NCBI RefSeq assembly: GCF_004208635.1
Contig: NZ_CP035806.1
Coordinates: 2,294,001 to 2,358,000 of the forward strand
Source of the DNA: Leucobacter triazinivorans
GTDB lineage: Bacteria > Actinomycetota > Actinomycetes > Actinomycetales > Microbacteriaceae
Length of the DNA: 64,000 nt
Reading direction: 5' to 3'
The position numbers and the translations under genes are program-made. The notes under the pieces are model-generated. The model was not told where the DNA came from, did no database searches, and worked only from the letters and a program-made list of their open reading frames with translations. Position 1 is the first letter of the stretch. Every line of letters begins with the position of its first letter. Shown in pieces: positions 32,865-42,308 of the stretch.

Positions 32865-33017
32865 GCGTCTGCTGCACCGCGGTCGAGGGTGCCTCGTGTG
32901 CGGGGCTGCGCGATTGCCATCGGGCCGTATGGCGGGATCTCACCGACCGATCGGAGTCGACCGCGGTATCGTGTGTAGACAGGAACGGCGCATTTCCGAG
33001 GCAATGGGGCAGGGAAC

Positions 33018-33878
33018 ATGAACGTATCGTCTTCGAACCCGACCTCGGCGTGGCGACGATTCTGGAACCGGGGCGGGTTCTGGAAAGCGCTCGGCTTCAC
33101 GGTGGCGTACTGGGTGATCTATCAGCTCATCGGCGGCGGCACGGGCGCGGCCTTCGGAGGCCTCATGGTCGAGGGGGATCCCCTCGCCTCTCCGCTCAAT
33201 GTCCTCCTGGGCAAGGCGTTGCCGATTCTCATCACCGGCGCGCTCGCGCTCGCACTGGCCGCGTCGCTGGGCTGGCTCAGGGACCTCTTCGGCCCGCAGC
33301 CGATCAGCGGTCCGGGATGGATGTGGATCGCAGTCGTCGTCGTGATGGGATTCAACGTCCTGCGGTTCGCGTCGGTCGACTATTCGGCTGCGGGGGCCGG
33401 TCTCGTCATCTCGATCCTGATCCTCGGCCTGTGCGTCGGCTTCACCGAGGAGCTCATCGCGCGCGGGTTCAACGTGCTGCTGCTGCGGCGCGGCGGGTAC
33501 GGTGAATGGTCGGTGATGATGCTCACCGCGCTGCTCTTCTCGCTCATGCATCTCGGCAACTTCTTCGCGGGACTCGCGCCGATCTCGTTGGCCGTGCTCG
33601 CCGTGTACACCTTTGCGTTCGGGATCATGATGTATCTCGTCTTGCGGGTGACGCGGAGTCTTGTCTGGGCGATGCTCGCCCATGCGGCCACTGACCCGAG
33701 CCTGATGCTGCTCACCGGGGGTATCGACACTGCGGGACAGCTCGGAGACCCCGGGCCGCTCCTGCAGGTCGCCAACCAGGCCAACCTCGTGGTGATCCTG
33801 TCAGCGATCGTGCTGCTGATCTTCGTTCGCGGCAAGGTGGGTCGAGCCCATTTCGGGGTCGAGACGGGGGCGCCCTGA
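33018..33878 (+). CDS. CPBP-family intramembrane glutamic protease-like protein
   Basis: A 286-aa membrane protein with about seven helices. It carries EExxxR (Glu144, Glu145, Arg149 in GFTEELIARGF) and FxxxH (FSLMHLGNFF), the ABI/CPBP active-site motifs, and a later HAATDPSLML that corresponds to the third (HxxxN/D-like) motif. The family includes prenyl-protein proteases and bacteriocin self-immunity proteins. It stands alone here, so the role is not predicted. The ATG follows GGGAAC; a purine-rich GGGGCAGGG lies nearby. Confidence 0.88.
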   Translation: MNVSSSNPTSAWRRFWNRGGFWKALGFTVAYWVIYQLIGGGTGAAFGGLMVEGDPLASPLNVLLGKALPILITGALALALAASLGWLRDLFGPQPISGPGWMWIAVVVVMGFNVLRFASVDYSAAGAGLVISILILGLCVGFTEELIARGFNVLLLRRGGYGEWSVMMLTALLFSLMHLGNFFAGLAPISLAVLAVYTFAFGIMMYLVLRVTRSLVWAMLAHAATDPSLMLLTGGIDTAGQLGDPGPLLQVANQANLVVILSAIVLLIFVRGKVGRAHFGVETGAP

Positions 33879-33926
33879 GCGTTGCGCCCGCGCCCGTCGC
33901 GCCTGCGCCCGTCGCGCCCGCGCCCC

Positions 33927-33954
33927 GCGGACTCCGCCGCTCAGAGGAGTCCGC
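33927..33954. terminator. hairpin between convergent genes
   Basis: GCGGACTCC and GGAGTCCGC pair perfectly around a 10-base loop, directly before the stop of the convergent maltokinase-cap gene. No T-run is present. Confidence 0.65.
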
Positions 33955-33958
33955 GCCG

Positions 33959-34618
33959 CTACGACTCCGACTGCCGCAGCGCCGCCGCGTTCAGCTGGAC
34001 GGCGGCGAGCAGCACCGGGTCGGCCTGGCCGGGCCAGGTGCCCACGAGGATGCCCGAGCGCTCGGGGGCGGCCGCGTCGAGACCGAGTCGCCGAACGATC
34101 TCGATCACCCCGATGCCGGTCTCGACGCGGGTCGTCACCCCGGCCGCACGGGTCGGCTCCGCCGAGGCGTCGAGCTCGTCGACGTCGATGCCGGATCCGC
34201 GGACCCGCGTGTCGTTCTCGAGCACGACGGGTTCGCCGCCGGTGTCGAGCAGCCGCGCGGCTTCGCCTCGGCCGAACAGCACGGTCTCGACGACCGCGCG
34301 GATGTAGGCGGGATCGTGGCTGCCCTCGGACACCCAGCGCTGTCCCAGCACCCCGTGCTCGAGCGTGCCGATCACGCTGCCGGGCGAGACAGCCGGCGGG
34401 CCGCCCCGGTAGGTGAGCGGCACCTGGAACACGTCGTCGCCGCCGGCGGTGACGAGCAGCGTCTCGATGCCGACCTCGCCGTCGGGGTCGTCGAAGCGGA
34501 AGCTGCCGACCTGCTGCAGCGCGGTCGCATCGCCGCTGAACCAGGGCTGCCCGGGCAGCCACCGGGAGAGCAGTTCGAGCTTCGTCGGGGAGAGCGTGGT
34601 CTCGTGGAGAATCGCCAA
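33959..34618 (-). CDS. maltokinase N-terminal-cap-like protein (CG0192-type)
   Basis: 219 aa. The N-terminus MAILHETTLSPTKLELLSRWLPGQPWFSG and the next FRFDDPDGEVGIETLLVTAGGDDVFQVPLTYR match the N-terminal cap of actinobacterial maltokinases (Pep2/Mak) without the kinase domain. This stand-alone form is known in corynebacteria (CG0192) and elsewhere. It may bind a trehalose- or amino-sugar-like ligand or a partner enzyme; no enzyme motif is visible. Only 52 bases separate it from the upstream lipoprotein gene, so the two may be cotranscribed. Confidence 0.82.
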   Translation of the reverse strand: MAILHETTLSPTKLELLSRWLPGQPWFSGDATALQQVGSFRFDDPDGEVGIETLLVTAGGDDVFQVPLTYRGGPPAVSPGSVIGTLEHGVLGQRWVSEGSHDPAYIRAVVETVLFGRGEAARLLDTGGEPVVLENDTRVRGSGIDVDELDASAEPTRAAGVTTRVETGIGVIEIVRRLGLDAAAPERSGILVGTWPGQADPVLLAAVQLNAAALRQSES

Positions 34619-34670
34619 GGGTCGGGCCTTTCTGTCGTGACGGGGGTCTACGGGGCGGACGCGCCCGTGC

Positions 34671-35606
34671 TCAGGGGGTCTCCGCCCACGCGCAACCCAG
34701 CACGCCGTCCTGCTGCACGCCGATCAGGATCCATCCGGGGAACGGCTCCCCGTAGACCGGCCACGGTTCCACCGGGAACGCCCCGACCTCCGCGCCGCCG
34801 GTGATCTCGGCGCCGACAGCCTCGTCGGGCACCGGGTGGAGCTCGCCCGAGTAGGGCACCGCCTCGTATTCGGCGGCGACGGGGCACAACCCTCCGAAGC
34901 CCCCGGCCGGGTCGGTGCGCACCGGCCACCACTCGCCCGCGTTCCTGGCCTCCATCGCGGTGACCACGCGGGTGCGCTCATCGGTGCCGGTTTCGGTGCA
35001 GGGCAGCGCGTCTTCCCCGATCGTGCGGCGCGTCTCGTGGATCTGCACGCCACCGCCTTCCGCCGCCGTGACCGAGTGGGTGACCGTGCCGCACCTGCTG
35101 GCGCGGGCCACCGGCAGGGTCACCTGCACCGGTCCGTCGTCGTCGGCCACCCACAGATACCACTGCTCGTCGACCGCGTTCCCGTCGAGTCTCGTCACCT
35201 GCACCGCGGCGTCCATACGGTCGTCGTCGGTCAGCTGGGCGTGCACCGTCTCGCCGAGCGTGTAGGTGACCATGCCGTCCGTCGCCGACCCGTCGACGAA
35301 CTCGAGCTGCACCGTCTCGGGCAGGTTGCCTCCCGGTCGGAACACCCACGGAAGCGAGCCGAAGTCGGTCTCCTCGAGGCCGGCGGACGTCGGCGCGGCG
35401 GTCTCGGACGGCGCCGGCGACTGCTCCTGCGCCTCACCCTGCGCAGTGGATCCGTTCTGCAGTGGCGCCGGAGCGCATGCGACGAGCCCCGCCGCCGCGG
35501 TCGCGGCGGCGAGCACGACGGCCGCGCCGGTCGCGCACCGCGACCGTCCGAGTGCCTCATGTGCCCTGAGTGCCCTGAGTGCCCTGAGTGCCCTGAGTGC
35601 CCGCAT
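34671..35606 (-). CDS. putative lipoprotein with RAL tandem-repeat N-terminus
   Basis: 311 aa. Before the signal segment there is a run MRALRALRALRALRAHEAL coded by a 9-bp tandem repeat, then GAAVVLAAATAAAGLVAC, which is a lipoprotein signal with lipobox LVAC. The mature part begins with a Gln/Ser/Thr-rich linker and has no recognised domain; it contains GTVTHSVTAAEGGGVQIHE and GEWWPVRTDPAGGFGG. ATG 35606 is preceded by TACGGT (35614-35619, minus strand) with a 7-base gap, so it appears leaderless; a GTG at 35615 is the alternative. Function unknown. Confidence 0.7.
   Translation of the reverse strand: MRALRALRALRALRAHEALGRSRCATGAAVVLAAATAAAGLVACAPAPLQNGSTAQGEAQEQSPAPSETAAPTSAGLEETDFGSLPWVFRPGGNLPETVQLEFVDGSATDGMVTYTLGETVHAQLTDDDRMDAAVQVTRLDGNAVDEQWYLWVADDDGPVQVTLPVARASRCGTVTHSVTAAEGGGVQIHETRRTIGEDALPCTETGTDERTRVVTAMEARNAGEWWPVRTDPAGGFGGLCPVAAEYEAVPYSGELHPVPDEAVGAEITGGAEVGAFPVEPWPVYGEPFPGWILIGVQQDGVLGCAWAETP
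35561..35605 (-). repeat. 9-bp tandem repeat in the lipoprotein signal region
   Basis: GTGCCCTGA (plus strand) is repeated four times exactly (35561-35596) plus a diverged fifth. On the minus strand it codes for Arg-Ala-Leu repeats directly after the start codon. Confidence 0.9.
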
Positions 35607-35710
35607 GTCCTCCACCGTACGAGCCGGAGCCTGGCCGCGGGGAGGTTCGTGACCGAATCGAGAGCGAACGGTGCATCGGCCGCACCTGTCGGGGATGGTT
35701 TCATGGAGGC

Positions 35711-36607
35711 ATGCCCCACGCGCCGCCCCGATCCGCGACGTCGGTTCGGGGCGTCGTCTCGGCCGTGCTGGCCGCGGCGCTGTTCGCGCTGATCTTCTAC
35801 CTCTCGGGCACGATCGACGCGTCGGCCGAGGTGACGTTCGGCGTGCGCGTGCTCATCACACTCGGCTGCTACGCGCTGGCGCTGCTGTACCCCGCCGCGC
35901 GTCGCCTGCTGCGGATGACTTGGTGCCGACTGCGGGGCAGCCGGAGCGCCCTGCTGCTCTTCCCGGTGCTCTGCGCCCTGGTCGGCGTGCAGCTGTGGCT
36001 GTTCTCCTGGGCGCCGCTGCACGGTCACGCGCTCGACGCCTCGCTCGGCTTCCTGCTGCTCCCGCTCGCGATCGTGCTCGGCAGTCGAGTCGTGCTGCGG
36101 GCAGAGGTGACCCGGGTCCAGTGGGCGGCGATGGGCGTCGCCCTGCTCGCGGTGACCATCGCATTCGCGCTGACGCCCCAGTTCTCGTGGGTCACGCTCG
36201 TGATCTGCGCGGGCTACCCCGCGTACTTCATCATGCGGCGACGGCTCGGGCTCGACAACCCGATGGCGTTCGGCGTGGAGGTCGCCGTGCTCGCCCCCAT
36301 CGCCATTCTTCTGGTGGGTCTCGGCGGCCCGCTGCCGCAGAGCGCAGCGGGGGCTCTCGGCCTCGTGGTGGTGGGGTTCGCCGGTGCGGCGGCGATGGCA
36401 GCCTTTCTCGCCGCGTCCCGGCTGCTTCCGCTGCCGCTGTTCGGGCTGCTCGGGTACCTCGAGCCCGTGCTGCTGGTCGTGGTCGCCCTGCTGCTCGGCG
36501 AGCGCCTCACCGGGGCGGATCTCGTCGTCTACGGTCTGCTGGCCGTGGCCCTGGCGGTGCTCGGCATCGACGGATTCCGCAGCCGCTCGGCCTCGACGGT
36601 CCGCTGA
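35711..36607 (+). CDS. EamA-family (RarD-like) drug/metabolite transporter
   Basis: A 298-aa ten-helix membrane protein. Helix 1 RGVVSAVLAAALFALIFYLSG, an internal LDASLGFLLLPLAIVLGSRVVLRAEVTRVQWAAMGVALLAV and the second half YLEPVLLVVVALLLGERLTGADLVVYGLLAVALAVLG show the two EamA repeats. RarD-type proteins are linked to chloramphenicol sensitivity, but most substrates are unknown. ATG 35711 follows GGAGG. Confidence 0.88.
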   Translation: MPHAPPRSATSVRGVVSAVLAAALFALIFYLSGTIDASAEVTFGVRVLITLGCYALALLYPAARRLLRMTWCRLRGSRSALLLFPVLCALVGVQLWLFSWAPLHGHALDASLGFLLLPLAIVLGSRVVLRAEVTRVQWAAMGVALLAVTIAFALTPQFSWVTLVICAGYPAYFIMRRRLGLDNPMAFGVEVAVLAPIAILLVGLGGPLPQSAAGALGLVVVGFAGAAAMAAFLAASRLLPLPLFGLLGYLEPVLLVVVALLLGERLTGADLVVYGLLAVALAVLGIDGFRSRSASTVR

Positions 36608-36621
36608 TCGGGCGGATGCGG

Positions 36622-37215
36622 TCAGCCCCCGTGCGCGCCCGCGCACCGGTCGGGCTGCACCCAGCTGGCGAGGATCGCGAACCGCTCGCGGGTGGCCCGG
36701 TCCTCCGACGGCAGATAGACCGTCAGGGTCGTGCCGGGGTCGCGGGCCGGCGTCAGTTCCTCCCGGAGCAGGATCAGCTCGCCGACGACCGGGTGGCGGA
36801 GCCGCTCCCTCGGAAGCCGGACGCCGCTGGTGCGGCGCGCCGACCAGCGGTCCCGGAACGTCGCGCTGCGGGTCGACAGCTCGCCGATGAGCCGGTGCAG
36901 TGCGCGATCGTGCGGGTCGTGCTCTGCTGCGCTGCGCAGCAGGTGGACGCACTCGTCGCAGAGACGCTCCCAGTCCGGGAAGAACGATCGCGCCCGCTCG
37001 GGGTCGAGGTACACGAACCGGGCCAGGTTGGGCGTGCGGCTCCCGCTCATCACCGGCTCGTACAGGGATCGCGCCAGAGGGTTCGCCGCGATGAGATCGA
37101 GTCGCCGGGTGCGCAGGATCGCGGGCGCGCCCGTGATCGCGGACACCAGTGCGCGCGCGGAGTCGCCCTTCCCATCACGCTCCGCCGCCGTCGACCTCGT
37201 CGTGCGCTCGCCCAT
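36622..37215 (-). CDS. MmyB-like ligand-binding domain protein lacking the HTH
   Basis: 197 aa. The whole protein matches the C-terminal MmyB ligand-binding domain: APAILRTRRLDLIAANPLARSLYEPV, NLARFVYLDPERARSFFPDWERL, LIGELSTRSATFRDRWSA and VVGELILLREEL. The paralogue at 38720-39601 has the same domain preceded by a full XRE-type HTH, which is absent here, and no HTH is found upstream in any frame. It has its own leaderless start: TACGGT (37223-37228, minus strand) ends seven bases before ATG 37215. It may be a small-molecule-binding modulator of the full-length paralogue, or a decayed regulator. Confidence 0.8.
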   Translation of the reverse strand: MGERTTRSTAAERDGKGDSARALVSAITGAPAILRTRRLDLIAANPLARSLYEPVMSGSRTPNLARFVYLDPERARSFFPDWERLCDECVHLLRSAAEHDPHDRALHRLIGELSTRSATFRDRWSARRTSGVRLPRERLRHPVVGELILLREELTPARDPGTTLTVYLPSEDRATRERFAILASWVQPDRCAGAHGG

Positions 37216-37392
37216 ATCGTCAACCGTAGGGCCGGCGTCGCCCGTGAGGCAGACCCGGTGCAGGGGTGGTATCAGCAGGGACTGTCTGCGGCTCCCGCGC
37301 GGTCGTAGCGTGGATCATGATCCGAGCCGGGCGGCGCCGGCCCTCGTGCGTCGAGGGCGGCGCCGCCCGGCGGCCAGAACCAGGAGAGGGCC

Positions 37393-37827
37393 ATGACCGA
37401 CACCGAATTCCCGCAACCGTTCCCGCGAGGCGAGGCGAACGACGCCTTCGCCGAGTACTTCATCGGCCGGAGCTATCTCGCCCCGCTGGCCGGTGGCAGT
37501 GCACCGCTCGCCAACGTCACGTTCGAACCCGGATGCCGCAACAACTGGCACATCCACCACGGCGAGGACGGCGGCGGCGACCAGATCCTGATGTGCACGG
37601 CCGGGTCCGGCTGGTACCAGGCAGAGGGCGAGGACCCCGTGAGCCTCGGCCCGGGCAGCGTGATCCGCGTGCCGGCCGGGACGAAGCACTGGCACGGGGC
37701 GAAGGCCGGATCGTGGTTCAGCCATCTGGCCTACATCACGCCGGGCACGAATGTCAGCAACGAGTGGCTCGAGCCCGTCACCGATGCGGTGTACGGCGCT
37801 CTGCCCCAGAACGGAGAGAACGCATGA
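37393..37827 (+). CDS. cupin-domain protein
   Basis: 144-aa single-domain cupin. The metal-binding motifs are NNWHIHHGEDGGGDQILMC with His residues and Glu, and the second motif PAGTKHWHGA. Such proteins may be dioxygenases, isomerases or binding proteins; many actinobacterial ones sit beside oxidoreductases, as here. The ATG is preceded by CAGGAGAGGG. The stop overlaps the aldo/keto reductase start (ATGA), so the two act together. Confidence 0.88.
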   Translation: MTDTEFPQPFPRGEANDAFAEYFIGRSYLAPLAGGSAPLANVTFEPGCRNNWHIHHGEDGGGDQILMCTAGSGWYQAEGEDPVSLGPGSVIRVPAGTKHWHGAKAGSWFSHLAYITPGTNVSNEWLEPVTDAVYGALPQNGENA

Positions 37828-38681
37828 GCATCCTGAACGAGACTTTCCACCTGTCCAACGGCGTCGAGATCCCGCAGCTGGGGCTCGGCACCTGGTTCAT
37901 CGACGACGACCGGGCCGCAGAGGCGGTGCGCGCGGCGATCGAGATCGGGTACCGCAACATCGATACCGCGCAGGCCTACGGCAACGAGCGCGGCGTCGGC
38001 GAAGGCGTGCGCACCAGCGGCGTCCCGCGCGATCAGCTGTTCGTCTCGTCGAAGCTCGCCGCCGAGATCAAGGACTACGACGGCGCGGCCGCCGCGATCG
38101 ATGCGTCGCTGGCCACGATGGGCCTCGACTTCCTCGATCTGATGCTCATCCATGCGCCGCAGCCGTGGGACGACTTCCGCGGCGGCGCCTACGCCGAGGG
38201 CAACCGCGAGGCGTGGCGCGCGCTCGAGGACGCGCACCGCGCCGGCAAGCTGCGCGCGATCGGGGTGTCGAACTTCCTGCAGGAGGATCTCGAGAACATC
38301 ATCGCCGGCGGGACCCTGGCGCCCCACGTCAATCAGCTGCTCGTGCACGCCGGGAACACGCCCGTCGACCTGATGGCGTTCTGCGAGCGGCACGGGATCC
38401 TCGTGCAGGCCTACTCGCCCATCGCGCACGGCGAGCTGCTGGGCAACCCCCGCATCGCGGCGGTGGCCGAGACGTACGGCGCCACCGTGCCGCAGCTGTG
38501 CCTGCGGTACGTGCTGCAGCTGGGGGCCCAGCCGCTGCCGAAGACGGCGAACCCGGAGCACATGCGCTCGAACGCCGAACTCGACTTCGTGATCTCGGAC
38601 GAGGACATGCGCACGCTCGGCGCACTCGACGAGCGCGACTACGGCGCGCACAGCTTCTTCCCCGTGTTCAGCGGGAAGTAG
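37824..38681 (+). CDS. aldo/keto reductase
   Basis: A 285-aa NADPH-dependent carbonyl reductase of the 2,5-diketo-D-gluconate reductase-like group. IPQLGLGTWFID is the family start. The catalytic tetrad appears in order: Asp in YRNIDTAQAYGNE, Tyr53 in the same segment, Lys in FVSSKLA and His in LMLIHAPQPWD. IGVSNF and PLPKTANPEHMRSN are NADP-binding segments. It is coupled to the cupin gene and flanked on both sides by MmyB-type proteins on the opposite strand, which probably control the pair. The substrate is unknown. Confidence 0.92.
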   Translation: MSILNETFHLSNGVEIPQLGLGTWFIDDDRAAEAVRAAIEIGYRNIDTAQAYGNERGVGEGVRTSGVPRDQLFVSSKLAAEIKDYDGAAAAIDASLATMGLDFLDLMLIHAPQPWDDFRGGAYAEGNREAWRALEDAHRAGKLRAIGVSNFLQEDLENIIAGGTLAPHVNQLLVHAGNTPVDLMAFCERHGILVQAYSPIAHGELLGNPRIAAVAETYGATVPQLCLRYVLQLGAQPLPKTANPEHMRSNAELDFVISDEDMRTLGALDERDYGAHSFFPVFSGK

Positions 38682-38719
38682 CGCGCGAGCGCGGCAGGTC
38701 GCGGCGAGCCGGGTGCAGC

Positions 38720-39601
38720 TCAGTTCGCCGCGACCCGCCGATCCGCGCGCCGGCGCTCGCCGCCGCCGTGGGTCAGCTCGATCAGTCTGCGCAGGTTCGC
38801 GTCGCTCGGCGTGTTCGGCTCGGCGCTGTAGGCCGTCAGCGTCAACCCCTGCTGCGCCGGCAGCGTGAGCGCGTCGAAGCTCAGCCGCATCTCGCCCACG
38901 ACCGCGTGCCGGAACACCTTGTCGCCGCTCTCGTGCAGGCGCACGTCGTACTGCGCCCAGAGCGTCCGAAACTCCTCCGAGCAGGTGGAGAGCTCGCCGA
39001 TCAGCTCCGTGAGGCGCTCGTCGTCGGGGTCGCGGCCGGCCTCGGTGTGCAGGATCGCGACCGAGGCTCGGGCGGCCTGCTGCCAGTCCGGGTAGAGCCT
39101 GTGCGCGCCGGGATCCAGGAAGCAGAATCGGGCCAGGTTCACGGGTCGCCCCGGGGTCACATAGGCCTCCGAGTAGAGCATCTGACCGAGCGCGTTGACG
39201 GCGACGACGTCGAGGCGGCCGTTGCGGATGAACGCCGGGACCTCGGTCATGCCGTCGAGGAGGCGCTGCAGGCTCGCGGAGACCTGACCGGCGCGCCGGC
39301 GCTGCGACCGGGAACCCGGGCCCGCGGCGCGCGCGAGGTCGAACAGGTGCGCGCGCTCCGCCTCGTCGAGTTGCAGCGCGCGCACCAGCGCGTTCAGCAC
39401 GCTGTCCGACACGCCCGCGAGCCCCCCGCGCTCCAGGCGCGTGTAGTACTCGACGCTGACGCCGGCGAGCAGCGCGACCTCTTCACGCCGCAGGCCCGGG
39501 ACCCGTCGCACCCCTCCGAAGTCGGGCAGACCCGTATCCGCCGGGCGCAGTCTCGCCCGGCGCGACATGAGGAATTCCCGGGCATCGGCGCGATTGTCCA
39601 T
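38720..39601 (-). CDS. XRE/MmyB-type transcriptional regulator
   Basis: 293 aa. The N-terminal HTH is typical: EFLMSRRARLRPADTGLPDFGGVRRVPGLRREEVALLAGVSVEYYTRLERG. The C-terminal MmyB domain has VPAFIRNGRLDVVAVNALGQMLYSE, NLARFCFLDPGAHRLYPDWQQAARASVAIL and LTELIGELSTCSEEFRTLWAQYDVR. ATG 39601 is preceded by TATCGT (39608-39613, minus strand) with a six-base gap (leaderless). It is convergent with the aldo/keto reductase and probably represses the neighbouring operon in response to a small aromatic or fatty ligand. Confidence 0.92.
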   Translation of the reverse strand: MDNRADAREFLMSRRARLRPADTGLPDFGGVRRVPGLRREEVALLAGVSVEYYTRLERGGLAGVSDSVLNALVRALQLDEAERAHLFDLARAAGPGSRSQRRRAGQVSASLQRLLDGMTEVPAFIRNGRLDVVAVNALGQMLYSEAYVTPGRPVNLARFCFLDPGAHRLYPDWQQAARASVAILHTEAGRDPDDERLTELIGELSTCSEEFRTLWAQYDVRLHESGDKVFRHAVVGEMRLSFDALTLPAQQGLTLTAYSAEPNTPSDANLRRLIELTHGGGERRRADRRVAAN

Positions 39602-39696
39602 ACGCCAACGATAGCCTCCGCTCCGCCGCGCCAGGCAGGCACTGGCAGGGCCTGCCTGGCGCGGGGACGACGCCCCGTCTCGCGCCGACTCTCGAT

Positions 39697-41382
39697 CTAC
39701 GCCGTGATGAGATCCCGGCGTCGGAAGCCCATCGCGCCCACCGCGACCAACCCCGCAGCGATCGCCGTGAGCAGGCCCACGGCCGCCCACTCGATCTCCT
39801 CGGCGGGGTACTGCCCGACGTGGCGGAACACCGAGGTGGCGAGCACCGCCTCATCGAGATCCAGCATCTCGCCGAAGAAGCCGAGCAGGGTGCTCCAGAC
39901 GAACACGGCCCAGGTGAGCCCGAGCAGCCTCGGCGTCAGCCCGTAGAGCGCGACGGAGATCCCCAGCAGCAGCCAGACCGCGGGCGCGTGCACCACGTGC
40001 CCCAGCACCACCGGGCCGAGCAGATCCCAGTCGCCCGTGGCCAGTCCGGCGCCGAGGCCGTTGCCGAGCCCGGCGAGCGCGAGCATGCCGAGCGCGCCCA
40101 GGGCCGCGACTGCGGTCCAGGCGAGCAGCCACGCCGGCCGCGAGACCGATGCCGCGAGCACGGGTTCCGCGCGCACGCCCTGCTCCTCGCCCCGCAGTCC
40201 CTGCACCGCGACGATCGCCGAGACCGCGATCATGATCGCGAAGTAGACGCCCATGAACCCGAGGTAGCCGTCCACCAGGCCCTCCGTGCCCCCGATCACG
40301 ACGAGGATCTGCTCGGGCATGCCGCTCGCGTTCTCGGCCATCGGTCGCACGAAGGCGCCGAGCGTGACCCCGCCCGCGAGCATCCCGAACGACCACCAGA
40401 TCAGTGCGGAGCGCTGCAGGCGCAACGCGAGGGAGAACGGTCCGCGCAGCCAGGCCGGAGCGGCGGGCGACCCGAGCCGGTCCGGCAGGATGCCGGCGGC
40501 GAGGTCTCGGCGCGACTGCAGCGCGAACCCCGCTGCGGCGAGGAGCAGCGCCGCGCCGAGCGACAGGAGGAGCGGCCACCACCGGTCGAGGGTCAGCGGT
40601 GCGGTCTGCTGCGACCATCCGAAGGGCGACAGCCAGGTGAGCCAACCCAGGTCGCCGCCCTGCTGCGCCGACATGTCGCCGAGGCCGCGTACGATGAAGG
40701 CGGCCGCGAGAGCCGCGCCGGCGATGCCCGAGGCCGCCCGCGCGAACGGCGAGAGCTGCACGGTGACCGCGGCCAGACCGGCGAAGACGAGGCCCGCCGC
40801 GCCGATGCTGCAGGCGAAGAGCAGAGCGGCCGCCGGCGACCCCGGCTCGGCGGGCGAGGCGATGAACGCGAGCGTCATCAGTCCGGTCGCGGCCGCGTTC
40901 ATGAGCGCGGTCAGGATCAGCGCCGCGGCGAGCGGGGCGTGCCGGCCGACCGCGCTCGCGCGCACCAGTTCGGCTCGCCCCGTCTGCTCCTCGACGCGGG
41001 TGTGGCGCGAGACGGTCGTGATGCTCATGAGCGCGGCGCCGATCATCAGATAGCCGCCGTAGAGCCCCACGAGGAACCGCGCCGTCGTGATCTCGTCGAA
41101 TCCGTATCCCGGGCCGCCGATCAGTGCCATCACCGGCGTCGCGGCGAAGGCCGCGAAGCTCGCCAGGGCGGTCTCGTCGAGCACGAGGCCCAGCGCGACG
41201 CCGAAGTAGGCGAGCAGCGCTGTGAGACCGAGCACCCACGCGGGCAGGCGGACGCGGTCGCGGCGCAGCATGAACCCCAAGAGGCTCCAGGTGCCCGTCA
41301 GCGATCCCCCGGCGGTGCGGTCCGCGCCGGATGCGCTGTGCGCGCCCCGCGGGTCGGCGGAGCGCGGCAGCGCGGCGGTCAT
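39697..41382 (-). CDS. ABC-2-type export permease
   Basis: A 561-aa polytopic protein with about 12 helices in two similar halves ([25 protein letters not shown] at the start of the first, [18 protein letters not shown] in the second). It is the membrane part of a peptide- or drug-type exporter (the large two-half permeases often called exporters of polyketide antibiotics). Its ATG overlaps the ATPase stop by four bases, and it is the last gene in the tetR-ATPase-permease operon. The substrate is unknown. Confidence 0.88.
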   Translation of the reverse strand: MTAALPRSADPRGAHSASGADRTAGGSLTGTWSLLGFMLRRDRVRLPAWVLGLTALLAYFGVALGLVLDETALASFAAFAATPVMALIGGPGYGFDEITTARFLVGLYGGYLMIGAALMSITTVSRHTRVEEQTGRAELVRASAVGRHAPLAAALILTALMNAAATGLMTLAFIASPAEPGSPAAALLFACSIGAAGLVFAGLAAVTVQLSPFARAASGIAGAALAAAFIVRGLGDMSAQQGGDLGWLTWLSPFGWSQQTAPLTLDRWWPLLLSLGAALLLAAAGFALQSRRDLAAGILPDRLGSPAAPAWLRGPFSLALRLQRSALIWWSFGMLAGGVTLGAFVRPMAENASGMPEQILVVIGGTEGLVDGYLGFMGVYFAIMIAVSAIVAVQGLRGEEQGVRAEPVLAASVSRPAWLLAWTAVAALGALGMLALAGLGNGLGAGLATGDWDLLGPVVLGHVVHAPAVWLLLGISVALYGLTPRLLGLTWAVFVWSTLLGFFGEMLDLDEAVLATSVFRHVGQYPAEEIEWAAVGLLTAIAAGLVAVGAMGFRRRDLITA

Positions 41383-42308
41383 GACGCGCTCCGATGCAGC
41401 TCGTCTCCGTAGTGGCGCAGCAGCAACTGCTCGAGCGTCGGCGGCGTCGCCGTCAGCGCTCTCACGCCGCTCGCAGAGAGCTCCCGCATGACCTCAGGGA
41501 GCTCGCGGGAGTCCACGTCGAAGTGCAGCTGCCCGTGCTCCTCGCGCAGCCCGTGCACGCCGGAGCGCCCAGCGAGCCCGGCCACGGGCGTCTCGGTCTG
41601 CACAGTGACCGCGGTGCGCGAGAGGTGGCGCAGCTCGGCCAGGGTGCCCGACTCCACGATCCTGCCCTGCCGGATGATGGAGATGCGGTCGGCGAGCACC
41701 TCGACCTGCGCCAGGATGTGGCTCGACAGCAGCACGGTGCGGCCGAGGGCCTTGGCCTCGCGGATGCACTCCTGGAAGACCGCCTCCATGAGCGGGTCGA
41801 GACCCGCGGTGGGTTCGTCGAGCAGCAGCAGATCGACGTTCGAGGCAAGCGCCGAGATCAGCGCCACCTTCTGGCGATTGCCCTTGGAGTAGGTGCGCCC
41901 CTTCTTGCGCGGATCGAGATCGAAGCGCTCGATGAGCTCATCGCGCTTGCGAGTATCGACGCCTCCGCGCAACCGCGCGAACAGATCGATCGCCTCGCCG
42001 CCGGTGAGGCCCGGCCAGAGCTCGACGTCGCCCGGCACGTAGGCGAGTCTGCGGTGCAGGGGCACGGCGTCCCGCCACGGGTCGCCGCCGAGCAGCCTGA
42101 CGGTGCCGGAGTCGTGGCGCAGGATGCCGAGCAGCACCCGGATGGCTGTCGACTTGCCGGCTCCGTTGGGGCCGAGGAAGCCGTGCACCTCGCCCGCGGC
42201 GACGTCGAGGGTCAAGCGGTCGAGCGCCCGGACGGAGCCGAAGTTCTTCGTGAGGTCGGTGATGCTGATGGCGGGCTCCGCGCGGCCCGCGTGGGTGATG
42301 CGTGTCAT
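41379..42308 (-). CDS. ABC exporter ATP-binding protein
   Basis: 309 aa. Walker A is GPNGAGKST, the Q-loop region [19 protein letters not shown], the signature region [10 protein letters not shown] (a variant of LSGGQ, as in drug-exporting ABC proteins), Walker [16 protein letters not shown] and H-loop LLSSHIL. The C-terminal tail ([19 protein letters not shown]) is the extension usual in DrrA-like ATPases. The start overlaps the tetR stop, and its stop overlaps the permease start. Confidence 0.93.
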   Translation of the reverse strand: MTRITHAGRAEPAISITDLTKNFGSVRALDRLTLDVAAGEVHGFLGPNGAGKSTAIRVLLGILRHDSGTVRLLGGDPWRDAVPLHRRLAYVPGDVELWPGLTGGEAIDLFARLRGGVDTRKRDELIERFDLDPRKKGRTYSKGNRQKVALISALASNVDLLLLDEPTAGLDPLMEAVFQECIREAKALGRTVLLSSHILAQVEVLADRISIIRQGRIVESGTLAELRHLSRTAVTVQTETPVAGLAGRSGVHGLREEHGQLHFDVDSRELPEVMRELSASGVRALTATPPTLEQLLLRHYGDELHRSAS

